Shown: positions 10,136 to 20,335, numbered from the stretch's first letter. The stretch: 64,000 bases of DNA from Bacteroidetes bacterium UBA2364 (GCA_002344075.1 DDTM01000033.1:3723-67722); one strand, 5' to 3'. Notes: generated from the letters alone by a model not told the origin. Numbers and translations: made by a program.

Positions 10136-11902
10136 TCAGACAAAGCTATCGGGCGTCATCCGTTTCGTGATCATCTCATCGGTCGAAGCACCGGAAGGAA
10201 CCATAGGAAACACCATTTCTTCCTTCACTACCTTAAATTCCATCAATACCGGGCCATCGTGTGCAAAAGCTTCATCGAGTGTTTTTTGTACATCGGCAAC
10301 ATTTTCACAATACAAGCCCTTTATCCGAAATGCTTCGGCCAATTTTACATAGTCTGGATTGGAGCCCGAAAGGTCTGTATGGCTGTATCGGCTTTCATGG
10401 AATAATTCCTGCCACTGACGGACCATCCCAAGGAAGTTGTTATTGAAAATGATGATTTTTACTGGCAAGTTGTACTGCGAGATCACCCCCAATTCTTGGG
10501 CATTCATTAAGAAACCACCATCACCGTTAATCGAGACCACAGGACGTGTTCTTTGTCCGAAGGAAGCACCCATGGCAGCCGGCAACGAGAACCCCATTGT
10601 TCCCAATCCTCCCGAAGTAATATGGGTTCGAGGATAAACATATTTAAAGAACTGTGCGCCCCACATCTGGTTTTGGCCTACGTCGGTGATCACAACGGCA
10701 TCTCCCTTTGTTTTCTCCCACAACAAATCCAAGATATATTGTGGCCGAAGTAGTCCGTCTTGGTCATAATCCAACGGGCATTCTTGTTTCCACTGTGTAA
10801 TTTGGCCAAGCCATGCAGAGGTATCTTTCTTGCCGACTAAAGGCAGCAATTCCTGTAACACCATTTTTACATCGCCCACAACCGCACAATCCACATAGAC
10901 ATTTTTAGAAATACAAGAAGGATCAATGTCCATATGAATGATTTTTGCATGGGGTGCCCAAGATTCTAGTTTTCCTGTGACACGGTCATCAAATCGTGCC
11001 CCGACCGCAATCAGCAAATCCGCATGTTGAACTGCCTGATTGGCATACCACGTACCATGCATTCCCAACATGTGTAGTGAAAGTTCATCGGTTACAGGAA
11101 AAGCCCCGATACCGTGCAAAGTAGTCGTAACCGGAATCTGGGTTTTTCTCGCCAGTTCTGCCAGTTCTTCGGCTGCACCCGAAAACAAACATCCACCTCC
11201 CACATATAGCAAGGGTTTACTTGCCGCCATAATCATGTCGGCAGCTTGTTGGACTTTTGCTTTCGAAGGCTGCATCGGTACATGATACCCCCGGATCTCA
11301 ATACGTTCCGGGATCTGAAGCGGTGCTTTGGCCAGTAGAACGTCTTTAGGAATATCTACCAGAACAGGGCCCGGACGCCCAGACTGGGCGATATGAAAGG
11401 CTTCCCGCACCACCCTTGAAAGATCTCGTACATCCCGTACCAAATAATTATGTTTGGTGATGGTTCGGGTAATCCCCACGATATCCGCCTCTTGAAAGGC
11501 ATCATTTCCAATGAGATGTGTGGGAACCTGCCCTGTGATGACTACAATCGGTACAGAATCCATATAAGCATCTGCAATTCCTGTCACCGTATTGGTTGCC
11601 CCTGGCCCACTGGTGGCCAGCATCACCCCCACTTTCCCCGTAGCTTTCGCATATCCTTCTGCTGCATGAGTCCCACCTTGCTCGTGTCGTACCAAAATAT
11701 GCTTAAACGAAGGTTGAATTCGGCTGAGTTCATCATAAAGGGTGATAATGGCACCTCCTGGATGGCCGAAAATGACTTCTACCCCTTCATATTCTAAAGT
11801 CCGAATTAGAATCTCGGAACCGGTTACCATGGGGGGCTGGACCGTTACCATTTCGTCGGGAATTGCATCACCGGCGGTATCTGGGATATTCTGCGTGGTC
11901 AT
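10136..11902 (-). CDS. ilvB: Acetolactate synthase catalytic subunit
   Basis: Thiamine-diphosphate enzyme that condenses pyruvate with pyruvate or 2-oxobutyrate, the entry to valine, leucine and isoleucine synthesis. Domains in order: TPP-binding N domain with VIFGHPGGAIITLYDEL (about 38-54, containing the catalytic Glu at the later RHEQGGTHAAEGYAKATG), the central FAD-type domain, and the C domain with the TPP/Mg motif SINGDGGFLMNAQELGV. The length of 588 residues is normal. ATG at 11902. First gene of the ilvBNC operon; the 408-base region upstream probably holds its promoter and a weak hairpin. Confidence 0.97.
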   Translation of the reverse strand: MTTQNIPDTAGDAIPDEMVTVQPPMVTGSEILIRTLEYEGVEVIFGHPGGAIITLYDELSRIQPSFKHILVRHEQGGTHAAEGYAKATGKVGVMLATSGPGATNTVTGIADAYMDSVPIVVITGQVPTHLIGNDAFQEADIVGITRTITKHNYLVRDVRDLSRVVREAFHIAQSGRPGPVLVDIPKDVLLAKAPLQIPERIEIRGYHVPMQPSKAKVQQAADMIMAASKPLLYVGGGCLFSGAAEELAELARKTQIPVTTTLHGIGAFPVTDELSLHMLGMHGTWYANQAVQHADLLIAVGARFDDRVTGKLESWAPHAKIIHMDIDPSCISKNVYVDCAVVGDVKMVLQELLPLVGKKDTSAWLGQITQWKQECPLDYDQDGLLRPQYILDLLWEKTKGDAVVITDVGQNQMWGAQFFKYVYPRTHITSGGLGTMGFSLPAAMGASFGQRTRPVVSINGDGGFLMNAQELGVISQYNLPVKIIIFNNNFLGMVRQWQELFHESRYSHTDLSGSNPDYVKLAEAFRIKGLYCENVADVQKTLDEAFAHDGPVLMEFKVVKEEMVFPMVPSGASTDEMITKRMTPDSFV

Positions 11903-12013
11903 AAGATTGGGGTTATGATGATCTTAAATAAGCAATTACTTATTCCATTTTTTTGATGCAACATTTTTTAGCCTGATTAAGGATGGACTGTTCATTTAAG
12001 AACCAAATCCAGT

Positions 12014-12036
12014 TAAAACCTTCAAGTAAAGAAGGT
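12014..12036 (-). promoter_or_regulatory. Weak hairpin with U-run in ilvB leader region
   Basis: The 408 bases before ilvB (11903-12310) hold no convincing gene. On the minus strand ACCTTC/GAAGGT (12036-12031 and 12023-12018) is followed by TTTT, and a GGCG/CGCC hairpin lies at 12050-12060. This may be a weak terminator or attenuator about 115 bases before ilvB. No T-box core (GGTGGNACCGCG) is present. I found no convincing promoter. Confidence 0.25.
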
Positions 12037-12310
12037 CGCATCCATTCAAGGCGAATCGCCTCTGAGGTTCGGGACGTGCCATCAAATAAACAAACTTTAT
12101 TGAACAAATAAAACCTAAAGAACAACGGCTAAAGAAGGGGTTTAGGATAAATAAATGAAGCAAAAAAAGGACTGGGTTACAAAAATAACATAAAAGCGCT
12201 TTCAGTACTTAATTAAATAAGAACATAGGCAGATTAGCCAAAAAAACAAAAGAAGCTCCTTGCAGTGTTTGGCTCTACCATTAAAAAAACAAGCCAATAT
12301 TCACATTATT

Positions 12311-12784
12311 TTATAATTCAATGACTGATTGAATCGCGAATTCGACTGCATTTTGCCTTTCCCAGAAGGACTGGGCTTCCACATTGCGTGAAGAGGCGAT
12401 CAAGCCGATGCGTTTGCTTCCAATTTTCAAGGCCCATTCTTTTACATGGCCTACCAAGACTTTACCGATCCCAAGCCCTCTGAACGCGGTTTCAACATAA
12501 ATTTCCTGAATAAAAACTTCTCCTGGTGGTTCAAAGATGGCTGAAGTGACAGCATAATGGGCTGCAATGTATCCTACTATTCTCTTTTCCTCGATGGCAA
12601 CCCACATTTTATGATCGGTTTCATATAGCCAGTCGGAAAAACTATTCCGCCAGCGCTCGGATGCATCGGGTGCAAGCCTAAAGCGTGGATCCAAAGACTG
12701 GTGCAGCCTCATGAGCGATCGCCAAAGACGTTCAATTTCATCCCGATGTTCACGTTTGGCCGGAAGAATTGTAAAATCTGCCAT
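12311..12784 (-). CDS. GNAT family N-acetyltransferase
   Basis: Acetyl-CoA-dependent N-acetyltransferase of 157 residues, counted from the ATG at 12784 (MADFTILPAKREH). The GNAT core is clear: strand MWVAIEEKRIVGYIAAHY (about 60-77), EVFIQEIYVETAFRGLGIGKVLV (about 88-110) with the RGLGIGK pyrophosphate loop, and RNVEAQSFWERQNAVEF near the end. The substrate is unknown. An open frame continues 14 codons further up to a TTG, but that stretch covers the hairpin after asd and is unlikely to be translated. It follows asd by about 57 bases on the same strand. Confidence 0.88.
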   Translation of the reverse strand: MADFTILPAKREHRDEIERLWRSLMRLHQSLDPRFRLAPDASERWRNSFSDWLYETDHKMWVAIEEKRIVGYIAAHYAVTSAIFEPPGEVFIQEIYVETAFRGLGIGKVLVGHVKEWALKIGSKRIGLIASSRNVEAQSFWERQNAVEFAIQSVIEL

Positions 12785-12800
12785 AGATACCAAATTAGAA

Positions 12801-12824
12801 GGGGTACACTTGCTGATGTACCCC
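12801..12824 (-). terminator. Hairpin between asd and the acetyltransferase gene
   Basis: A perfect 8-bp stem GGGGTACA/TGTACCCC (12824-12817 and 12808-12801 on the minus strand) with an eight-base loop, followed by TTCTAATTT. It begins 18 bases after the asd stop. The U-tract is poor, so it may be a leaky terminator or an mRNA-stabilising hairpin. Confidence 0.5.
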
Positions 12825-12841
12825 AAATTATCAAGCGTTTC

Positions 12842-13900
12842 TCAGATCCGGTGTTTAAGGTAGCCTTTGCTCACCAATAGTTCCGCATTCAGAATGGCGC
12901 CTCCCGCTGCCCCACGGATGGTATTATGCACCAGAAGCGTAAACTTCACATCGAATAACGCATCCGCACGTACCCGTCCCACCGAGACTGTCATACCATT
13001 TCCCAAAGAAGCATGACGGCGTGGTTGCGGAAAGCGCTCATCCTCAAACAATTTAATCAGTGGCGTAGGCGATGAAGGTAAACCCAGATGAGCAATTGGG
13101 TCCTCAAAGGCTCTAAACACTGCTTTAATAGCAGCAAGATCGGCTGCGGTTTTTAATTTAACCGAAACACTTTCTGTATGACCATCCAAAACCGAAACCC
13201 GATTACAGGACGCGCTGATTTTAAAGTCTGCAAACTGAATACCCTGTTCTGTCAGGGTGCCAAAAAGCTTCAGTGGCTCTGTTTCCATCTTGGCTTCTTC
13301 GCCCCCAATGTGCGGCACAACATTACTCAAGATGTCTAACGAAGGAACACCCGGATATCCAGCGCCAGAAAGCGCCTGCATGGTCACCACATGGACCGCC
13401 TCTAGTCCAAATGCCTTTTGAAGTGGTAACAAGGCCAAAACCAAGCCAACTGTCGAGCAATTAGGATTGGTAACAATAAAGCCACCATGATCGCTATAGG
13501 CCTGGCGATCAATTAAAGCCAGATGCTCCGGATTCACTTCCGGAACCAACAACGGGACGGTCGGCTCCATCCGATAATTTCGGGTGTTAGAGATCACAGG
13601 CATTCCGGCTTGTGCAAACGCCATTTCCATTTCCAAAGCCACACTGGCATCCACACCGGAAAAAACAAAGTCGGCATCCACTTCCTCGGGATTAGCAAGC
13701 ACTACCGTTTGATCTGCAATCTTTTCAGGAATTGGAGTTGCACCAATCCAGTTTACGGCATCTATGTACTTTTTTCCCGCCGAACGCTCGGAAGCCGCAA
13801 GGGCTACAACTTCGAACCATGGGTGACCGTCCAATAATTCCACAAATTTCTGGCCAACAGCACCAGTAGCTCCTAAGACGCCAACACGATACTTTTGCAT
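12842..13900 (-). CDS. asd: Aspartate-semialdehyde dehydrogenase
   Basis: NADPH-dependent reduction of aspartyl phosphate to aspartate semialdehyde, the branch point to methionine, threonine, lysine and diaminopimelate. The 352 residues start YRVGVLGATGAVGQKFVELL (NADP site), have the catalytic Cys148 in TNPNCSTVGL and a later VLDGHTESV/RRHASLGNG region with the catalytic histidine. The ATG at 13900 has a good AAGGAG 5 bases upstream. It overlaps the end of metX by 28 bases in another frame, so it is translated from the same message and probably falls under the upstream SAM riboswitch. It also serves dapF and the cell-wall pathway. Confidence 0.96.
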   Translation of the reverse strand: MQKYRVGVLGATGAVGQKFVELLDGHPWFEVVALAASERSAGKKYIDAVNWIGATPIPEKIADQTVVLANPEEVDADFVFSGVDASVALEMEMAFAQAGMPVISNTRNYRMEPTVPLLVPEVNPEHLALIDRQAYSDHGGFIVTNPNCSTVGLVLALLPLQKAFGLEAVHVVTMQALSGAGYPGVPSLDILSNVVPHIGGEEAKMETEPLKLFGTLTEQGIQFADFKISASCNRVSVLDGHTESVSVKLKTAADLAAIKAVFRAFEDPIAHLGLPSSPTPLIKLFEDERFPQPRRHASLGNGMTVSVGRVRADALFDVKFTLLVHNTIRGAAGGAILNAELLVSKGYLKHRI

Positions 13901-15081
13901 TTTAACTCCTTTAGCTTATGATTTAAGGGATGTTTATTCGAGGTCGTTGCCGATGCCAAGGGTAAGCCTGTATTTTTCCCTACCGAGTTCCAAGCAACCG
14001 ATCTTACAATGGCTTTGCCATTTATTTGGGGGTACAAATCTGAAAGAAAGGGTTTAATAAACGAACTCAGTTGTTCAAATTCGATTAAGAACGCATCATG
14101 ACCATCTTCTGAATGTAAAATTCGGAAATGCGCACGCGGTATGTGCCGCGCCAACTCCTCCTGTTCGGCAAGTGGATATAGAAGGTCTGAGTCTATGCCA
14201 ACAACCAGAACCGGAATATGCAGGCTTCGGAGTACATCCTCATAGACTCCGCGTCCTCGCGAGACATCATGTGAGTCCATTAACTGGGTAAGCCGGACAT
14301 ACACATTGGCATCAAACCGTTCGGTTAGTTTTCTCCCTTGATATCGCTGGTAACTCTCGACAGCATACAAGGCTTCACCATGAGACTCCTGCTCGACCCG
14401 ACCGAAACGGTCTTGAAAAGAACGCCATGACCGATACGAAATCATGGCATTCATGCGGGCAGCCGCCAAACCTGCAACTGGCGGGTTGGCTTCGTCGTAG
14501 TGGCCATTCTGCCAGTTAGGATCGGCATAGATTGCTGCACGTTGTGCCTCGCTCCACCCAATGGTCCAGGCTGAATGACGCCCAGAAGCCGCAATAACGA
14601 CCACGCGTTTTGCCCACTCAGGCGCCAAATAAGCCCACTCCAAGGATTGCATCCCTCCCATAGAACCACCAATAACGGCCTCAATCCCTCGTACACCTAT
14701 TTGCTTCAATGCCTCGATATGGAGCCGTACCGAATCTCGGATGGTGACTCTCGGAAACACCCCACCATACCGTTTTCCGGTTTCCGGATTGATGCTGCAT
14801 GGCCCTGTAGTCCCATAACAGGAACCTAATACATTTAAACACACCACCCAATACCGATCTGTATCGAACACTTTACCTGGCCCCAACAAATCCCCCCACC
14901 AGTCAGCCAAATCCGTATTTCCAGTCAAGGCATGACAGACCACCAATACATTATCTTGACGTTCATTGAGTGTACCCCATGCCTGATAACCTACCTGTAC
15001 CTCATGTAATCGGTGTTGATTTTCAAGAGTGAACTGACGGATGCATAGGGTTTGAAGATTGGATGGAATAGGGATATCCAT
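13873..15081 (-). CDS. metX: Homoserine O-acetyltransferase
   Basis: Transfers acetyl from acetyl-CoA to homoserine, giving the substrate of MetY. Alpha/beta-hydrolase fold: nucleophile Ser140 in VIGGSMGGMQ, acid Asp299 in GIDSDLLYP and His328 in SEDGHDAFLIE complete the triad; LGSCYGTTGP marks the oxyanion and substrate region. The catalytic domain ends near residue 355; the last 45 residues (from about NGKAIVRSV) are an unusual tail, part of which overlaps asd. ATG at 15081. It lies between metY and asd on the minus strand, 76 bases after metY. Confidence 0.95.
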   Translation of the reverse strand: MDIPIPSNLQTLCIRQFTLENQHRLHEVQVGYQAWGTLNERQDNVLVVCHALTGNTDLADWWGDLLGPGKVFDTDRYWVVCLNVLGSCYGTTGPCSINPETGKRYGGVFPRVTIRDSVRLHIEALKQIGVRGIEAVIGGSMGGMQSLEWAYLAPEWAKRVVVIAASGRHSAWTIGWSEAQRAAIYADPNWQNGHYDEANPPVAGLAAARMNAMISYRSWRSFQDRFGRVEQESHGEALYAVESYQRYQGRKLTERFDANVYVRLTQLMDSHDVSRGRGVYEDVLRSLHIPVLVVGIDSDLLYPLAEQEELARHIPRAHFRILHSEDGHDAFLIEFEQLSSFIKPFLSDLYPQINGKAIVRSVAWNSVGKNTGLPLASATTSNKHPLNHKLKELKCKSIVLAS

Positions 15082-15112
15082 ATTAGTTTTATTGTTAAGG
15101 TGGGCAATTAAA

Positions 15113-15144
15113 GGCGGAAGGACCTACAGGCTCGTCCTCCCGCC
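15113..15144 (-). terminator. Hairpin between metY and metX
   Basis: On the minus strand GGCGGGAGGAC pairs with GTCCTTCCGCC (15144-15134 and 15123-15113), 11 pairs with one G-U, ten-base loop, followed by TTTAATT. It is a weak intercistronic terminator or processing signal that could lower metX-asd expression relative to metY. Confidence 0.5.
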
Positions 15145-15157
15145 AAATCCTGATCCG

Positions 15158-16480
<1,323 letters not shown>

Positions 16481-16560
16481 TTAAATGGGGTAAGTGGTTA
16501 AACAAAGAACATTCATCCAGTCTCAACGTCCTGATGTAGATTGGCCATGCTTGCGCGCAA

Positions 16561-16598
16561 AAGCAAAAGCCTCAACTACATCGGAGGTAGAAGAGGCG
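16561..16598 (-). terminator. Expression-platform terminator of the SAM riboswitch
   Basis: On the minus strand GCCTC (16597-16593) pairs with GAGGC (16573-16569), with an inner CTAC/GTAG stem, followed by TTTTGCTTTT. It lies between the aptamer and metY and would form when the aptamer is bound to SAM, stopping transcription. Confidence 0.8.
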
Positions 16599-16639
16599 CA
16601 TTTGATAAATCAAGGTATAGAATAACCGGTGTCTATCAA

Positions 16640-16756
16640 GCGTTCATCTTTCCCCGTGCGTAGCAACAAGGCAGGAATTGGCACCTTCTTCCCTTTAATG
16701 GGGAACGGTTGCCAGAGCGTCGTAGGGCCTGTCCCTCGGCTCTTCTGGATAAATGC
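16640..16756 (-). promoter_or_regulatory. SAM-I (S-box) riboswitch aptamer
   Basis: Read on the minus strand the region has every S-box landmark in order: P1 5' arm GCATTTATC (16756-16748), AGAAGAGCCGAGGGACAGGC with CCC, a GGCAACC block, GGTGCCAATTCC and the closing GAAAGATGAACGC whose end pairs with the P1 5' arm (16648-16640; 8 of 9 pairs with one G-U). It heads the metY-metX-asd unit, a normal target. Known family behaviour: SAM binding favours the downstream terminator. Confidence 0.93.
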
Positions 16757-16780
16757 TTAACTTGAAAAGAACAAGTGGGA

Positions 16781-16812
16781 CTAAGATACATTCTTTAAAC
16801 TTTACAATTCAA
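16781..16812 (-). promoter_or_regulatory. Promoter of metY-metX-asd
   Basis: TTGAAT (16812-16807) and TATCTTAG (16788-16781) with 18 bases between the hexamers. The -10/-7 part fits both the sigma70 TANNTT and the Bacteroidota TANNTTTG pattern. Transcription would start about 20 bases before the riboswitch P1 helix. Confidence 0.6.
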
Positions 16813-17000
16813 GCCCTCTATCGGAAAACCGCTAAATTTTGTTAAATGAAAGCGTTTTCTTCATGTATTGAGCAATATTTTTTGTATTTTAGGTTAAACG
16901 AGAATCTAAACTTCCCGTCCAAGATTCAACTCTCGTGTTCCTTTATTATCTTTACTTTTTACATACCTTCACCACATTTCCAGCTCAGGGAGAACCAACC

Positions 17001-17669
17001 ATGAAAAAGTTGTATCGTCATTTACTCATTGCCAGTACCGCAGTATTACTGATCCCAACTGTTTGGGCACAAACCTCCTGGGGAGACATCCAACCCAGTG
17101 TTCCGACACCACAATCAGCGGCCTATTACACATCCAGTGGCGGAAAACCTGTGTTCCGTGCCACATCCCCACAGAACAATCTTCCTATAGAGACAAAAAT
17201 CAATCCTCATTACGCCAACTCACAGTATGGCCCTCACAACCCTGCCCCTGTACCCGGTACAGAAACCGGATGTAGTGCTTTTCCCAGAGGAAGCCAAGAA
17301 GAATTAAATTGTGAAGTGGACGGCTACAAAAATTCCTCTATGCTTCGTTTATTTCAAAATTTCGTGAAAACAAATCGTAACTCGGTGCAATGTGGAAGGT
17401 TCACAGCACAATACCAAAATATGGGTGATCATGCAGAGATAACGGTTTCAGACAATTTTAACAGTTTTGTCCTTGGATATCGGGATGGTATAGTCTTGAT
17501 TCCAAACGACGTAGAATCCACTGTCCTGTGGCAAACCCGCGATCGGGTACTTAAAATGCTATATGCCTGCCGCGACGCTGGTATGGACACTGGTTTAGGA
17601 GGCTATCTACCTCCCGTAACCAACCGTGTCCGAACCCAGGGCGAATATAACCCTACGCGGTATAGATAA
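17001..17669 (+). CDS. Secreted protein of unknown function
   Basis: 222 residues with a signal peptide (MKKLYRHLLIASTAVLLIPTVWAQ; cleavage after about residue 24). The mature part begins with a Pro/Ser/Asn-rich segment (about 25-90) and continues with a compact region holding all four cysteines (TGCSAF, LNCEV, VQCGRF, YACRD), which could form two disulfides. I do not recognise a family. The ATG at 17001 has AGGGAG ten bases upstream; the frame is open 22 codons further but that part lacks sense. It is a single gene between the divergent met promoter and folD, ended by its own terminator. Confidence 0.8.
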   Translation: MKKLYRHLLIASTAVLLIPTVWAQTSWGDIQPSVPTPQSAAYYTSSGGKPVFRATSPQNNLPIETKINPHYANSQYGPHNPAPVPGTETGCSAFPRGSQEELNCEVDGYKNSSMLRLFQNFVKTNRNSVQCGRFTAQYQNMGDHAEITVSDNFNSFVLGYRDGIVLIPNDVESTVLWQTRDRVLKMLYACRDAGMDTGLGGYLPPVTNRVRTQGEYNPTRYR

Positions 17670-17683
17670 TGCACAAGTAAGGG

Positions 17684-17714
17684 GAAAGCGCTTCAGAATG
17701 AGGCGCTTTCTCTA
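17684..17714 (+). terminator. Terminator after the secreted-protein gene
   Basis: GAAAGCGC (17684-17691) pairs with GCGCTTTC (17703-17710), eleven-base loop, followed by TCTATT. The U-tract is short, but position just after the stop codon supports it. Confidence 0.65.
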
Positions 17715-17778
17715 TTACTGACCGAAGATTCAAATTCAAAAATTAAAAACATCGTTTATCTTCCCCACAAAAACAGCT

Positions 17779-18657
17779 ATGGCATCATCCATCATAGACG
17801 GCAAAGCAATTGCGGCCCAGGTTCGGGCGGAAGTAAAAGAAGCCGTAGCCCAATGGGTGGCTCAGGGCCATCGTTCTCCTTTTCTTGCGGTGGTATTAAT
17901 CGGAGATAATCCAGCGTCGGCCTCTTATGTACGTGGCAAGGCCAAAGCCTGTGCCGAGGTGGGAATGGGCAGCGAAACGATTCAGCACCCAGCTTCTATG
18001 ACCGAAAAAGCCCTGCTTGAACTGATTCAGCACCTCAATGCAGATGAGAAAGTGGATGGCATCCTCGTTCAACTCCCCCTCCCCCCCCATATGGACGAGA
18101 AAAAAGTGCTTCATGCCATTGCCCCGCAAAAAGATGTGGACGGTTTCCATCCAGAAAATGCCGGAAACTTGGTCATTGGTCAACCTGCATTTTCCCCCGC
18201 AACACCCGCTGGCGTAATGGAGCTCCTGAAAAGAAGTAGGGTTGAGACACGAGGCGCCCACGCTGTGGTTATTGGCAGATCCAACATTGTTGGTAAACCC
18301 ATGGCTAATCTGCTTATACAGCCCGGAGCAGATGCCACGGTGACCGTTTGCCATAGCCGGACCAAAAACCTGGCAGCACTGAGCGTTCAAGCAGATATTT
18401 TGGTTGCAGCAATTGGAAAACCACATTTCGTGACTCCCGGTATGGTAAAAGAAGGGGCGGTGGTCATTGATGTAGGCATTAACCGCATAGAAGACCCTTC
18501 CAAAAAAAATGGATACCGTTTGGTAGGCGATGTGGACTTCCATGCCGTCTCCCAAAAAGCCGCGCTTATCACTCCAGTACCCGGAGGGGTAGGACCAATG
18601 ACCATCGCCATGCTTCTCAAAAACACCTTGGCGGCTGCTACCAAGAACCATCCATAA
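17779..18657 (+). CDS. folD: Methylenetetrahydrofolate dehydrogenase/cyclohydrolase
   Basis: Bifunctional cytoplasmic enzyme that interconverts 5,10-methylene-, methenyl- and 10-formyl-tetrahydrofolate, supplying one-carbon units for purines and formyl-Met. In 292 residues the folate site is SASYVRGKAKAC with Tyr50 and catalytic Lys54, GILVQLPLPPHM follows, then KDVDGFHPENAG, the NADP site VVIGRSNIVGKPMANLL and the C-terminal PVPGGVGPMTIAMLLKNT. ATG at 17779. It is 18 bases from the MscS gene and likely co-transcribed with it. Confidence 0.97.
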   Translation: MASSIIDGKAIAAQVRAEVKEAVAQWVAQGHRSPFLAVVLIGDNPASASYVRGKAKACAEVGMGSETIQHPASMTEKALLELIQHLNADEKVDGILVQLPLPPHMDEKKVLHAIAPQKDVDGFHPENAGNLVIGQPAFSPATPAGVMELLKRSRVETRGAHAVVIGRSNIVGKPMANLLIQPGADATVTVCHSRTKNLAALSVQADILVAAIGKPHFVTPGMVKEGAVVIDVGINRIEDPSKKNGYRLVGDVDFHAVSQKAALITPVPGGVGPMTIAMLLKNTLAAATKNHP

Positions 18658-18675
18658 ATTTCTGAAACCATCGTT

Positions 18676-19563
18676 ATGCAACCCAAAGTCCCCGATATAA
18701 ACCCGAATACACTTAAACCTTTACCTCCCCCTGATGTAGCCGGGACAGTTAAGCAACTCGCCTCCGGTGAACTGTTTTATAATTGGGGATATATCTTGCA
18801 AGATTTACTCTATAAGGCAGCTTGGGCGTTTTTGATTCTGCTCTTCTTTTGGTTCCTCAGTAAGGTGGTGGTTCGGCTTATTCACAAAACAGCGGGTAGA
18901 ACCGGGAAGAGTGGTAGTGGGGCACACCAACTACTTGCAAAAACCGCAAAACTGTTTATCTTTTCGTTTGGCCTTGTAACGGCACTGGGCCAATTTATCA
19001 ATATTACGCCCCTTTTGGCTGGCTTAGGTGTGGTTGGGCTGGCAGTTGGATTCGCCGCGCAAGACACCATCAAAAACTTTATTGCTGGGATCACCATTCT
19101 GATAGATCAGCCATTTCGTGTGGGAGATAACATTGTCTTGGAGGGAAAATACGGCGTGGTTCATGAAATCACCCTTCGTTCTACCCGTATCAAGACCGTA
19201 AACAATGAAATGATGGTCTTGCCAAACGACCAAATGATCAATGGCAAGGTCATTAACCACTCCATGCTCGGCTTATTGCGTTTGGAAATTCCGTTTTCGA
19301 TTGGCTACAATGAATCCCCTACAGTGGCCAGAGACGCTGCACTTCAGATTGCCACCGCCGATCCACGTGTAGAAAAAGATCCTCCACCCTCTGTCATTGT
19401 TACAGCAATGGCCGATTCCGGCATTTCCCTTATGCTTCGTGTATGGATCCGCAATATGGCACACGAGGTTCCCCTGCGCGGTGACCTCAACGAGGCCCTC
19501 CTTCATTCATTGCAAAAAGCAGGCATCGAAATACCGTATCCCGCAATTATTATTCGTTCTTGA
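18676..19563 (+). CDS. Small-conductance mechanosensitive channel (MscS family)
   Basis: Inner-membrane osmotic safety valve. The 295 residues show two to three membrane helices: LYKAAWAFLILLFFWFLSKVVV (about 55-75), LFIFSFGLVTALGQF (about 93-108) and the pore helix LLAGLGVVGLAVGFAAQDTIKNFIAGI (about 113-140) with the Gly/Ala packing pattern. The beta domain follows (FRVGDNIVLEGKYGVVHEI), with the polar PNDQMINGKVINHS region, and the alpha/beta C-domain ends AGIEIPYP, as in MscS. ATG at 18676. Length matches MscS rather than the larger MscK forms. Confidence 0.95.
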   Translation: MQPKVPDINPNTLKPLPPPDVAGTVKQLASGELFYNWGYILQDLLYKAAWAFLILLFFWFLSKVVVRLIHKTAGRTGKSGSGAHQLLAKTAKLFIFSFGLVTALGQFINITPLLAGLGVVGLAVGFAAQDTIKNFIAGITILIDQPFRVGDNIVLEGKYGVVHEITLRSTRIKTVNNEMMVLPNDQMINGKVINHSMLGLLRLEIPFSIGYNESPTVARDAALQIATADPRVEKDPPPSVIVTAMADSGISLMLRVWIRNMAHEVPLRGDLNEALLHSLQKAGIEIPYPAIIIRS

Positions 19564-19575
19564 AACCCAACCAGC

Positions 19576-20331
19576 ATGATCAGACTTGGCATAGACATTG
19601 GCGGAAGCGGCATTAAAGGCGTTCCAATAAACACCGAAAATGGGGAAGTGATGGGGCACCGTCATCGTATTGATACCCCCCAGCCCGCTTATCCACAAAC
19701 CGTTGCAGATACGGTTGCAGAAATGATTGCCCATTTTAAATGGCATGGCCCTGTTGGCTGTACCATGCCCAGTATTGTACAGCATGGAGTCACCAAAACA
19801 GCTTCAAACATTCCACAAGAATGGATTGGGGTGAACGCAGAGGCACTTTTTAAGTCAAAAACCGGACTCGACTTTAAGGTCATCAATGATGCCGATGCTG
19901 CGGGCATGGGTGAATTACACTTCGGAGCCGCTAACGACCATCCAGGAACCGTCTTATTACTCACGGTGGGTACTGGCATTGGATCTGCCCTATTTTGTAA
20001 TGGCGTCTTGATACCCAACACCGAACTGGGTCATCTAAAAATGCACGATACCATTGCCGAGAAATATTGTGGTGACCGAGCAAGAAAAGAGCAAAAGCTA
20101 AAGTGGGCCACATGGGCTGAACGCTTCAACGAATATATTGCCCATTTAGAATTATTATTTTCGCCAGACATGTTCATTATTGGCGGCGGAATTGCCAACA
20201 AAACGGATAAATACTGGGATTTATTAAAAACCAATGCGAAGATGGTTCCTGCTACTCTTAAAAATAATGCAGGGATTGTCGGGGCAGCCTATGCGGCACG
20301 GGAAATCCCATTTACAATTCATCCGCACTAA
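19576..20331 (+). CDS. ppgK: Polyphosphate glucokinase (ROK family)
   Basis: Phosphorylates glucose to glucose-6-phosphate with polyphosphate (often ATP too). The 251 residues carry the phosphate loop LGIDIGGSGIKG (4-15), the catalytic NDADAAGMGE (about 99-108), LTVGTGIGSALF, and NTELGHL, which in this group replaces the longer zinc-binding segment of ROK glucokinases and points to PpgK. ATG at 19576, 12 bases after the MscS stop, so folD-mscS-ppgK may be one transcript. It converges on dapF with 4 bases between the stops. Confidence 0.93.
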   Translation: MIRLGIDIGGSGIKGVPINTENGEVMGHRHRIDTPQPAYPQTVADTVAEMIAHFKWHGPVGCTMPSIVQHGVTKTASNIPQEWIGVNAEALFKSKTGLDFKVINDADAAGMGELHFGAANDHPGTVLLLTVGTGIGSALFCNGVLIPNTELGHLKMHDTIAEKYCGDRARKEQKLKWATWAERFNEYIAHLELLFSPDMFIIGGGIANKTDKYWDLLKTNAKMVPATLKNNAGIVGAAYAAREIPFTIHPH

Positions 20332-20335
20332 TCTA

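Noticed and set aside
11940..12125. 61-codon minus-strand frame before ilvB, considered as a leader peptide
   Set aside because: Not enriched in branched-chain residues, no ribosome site, and only a weak hairpin overlaps it.
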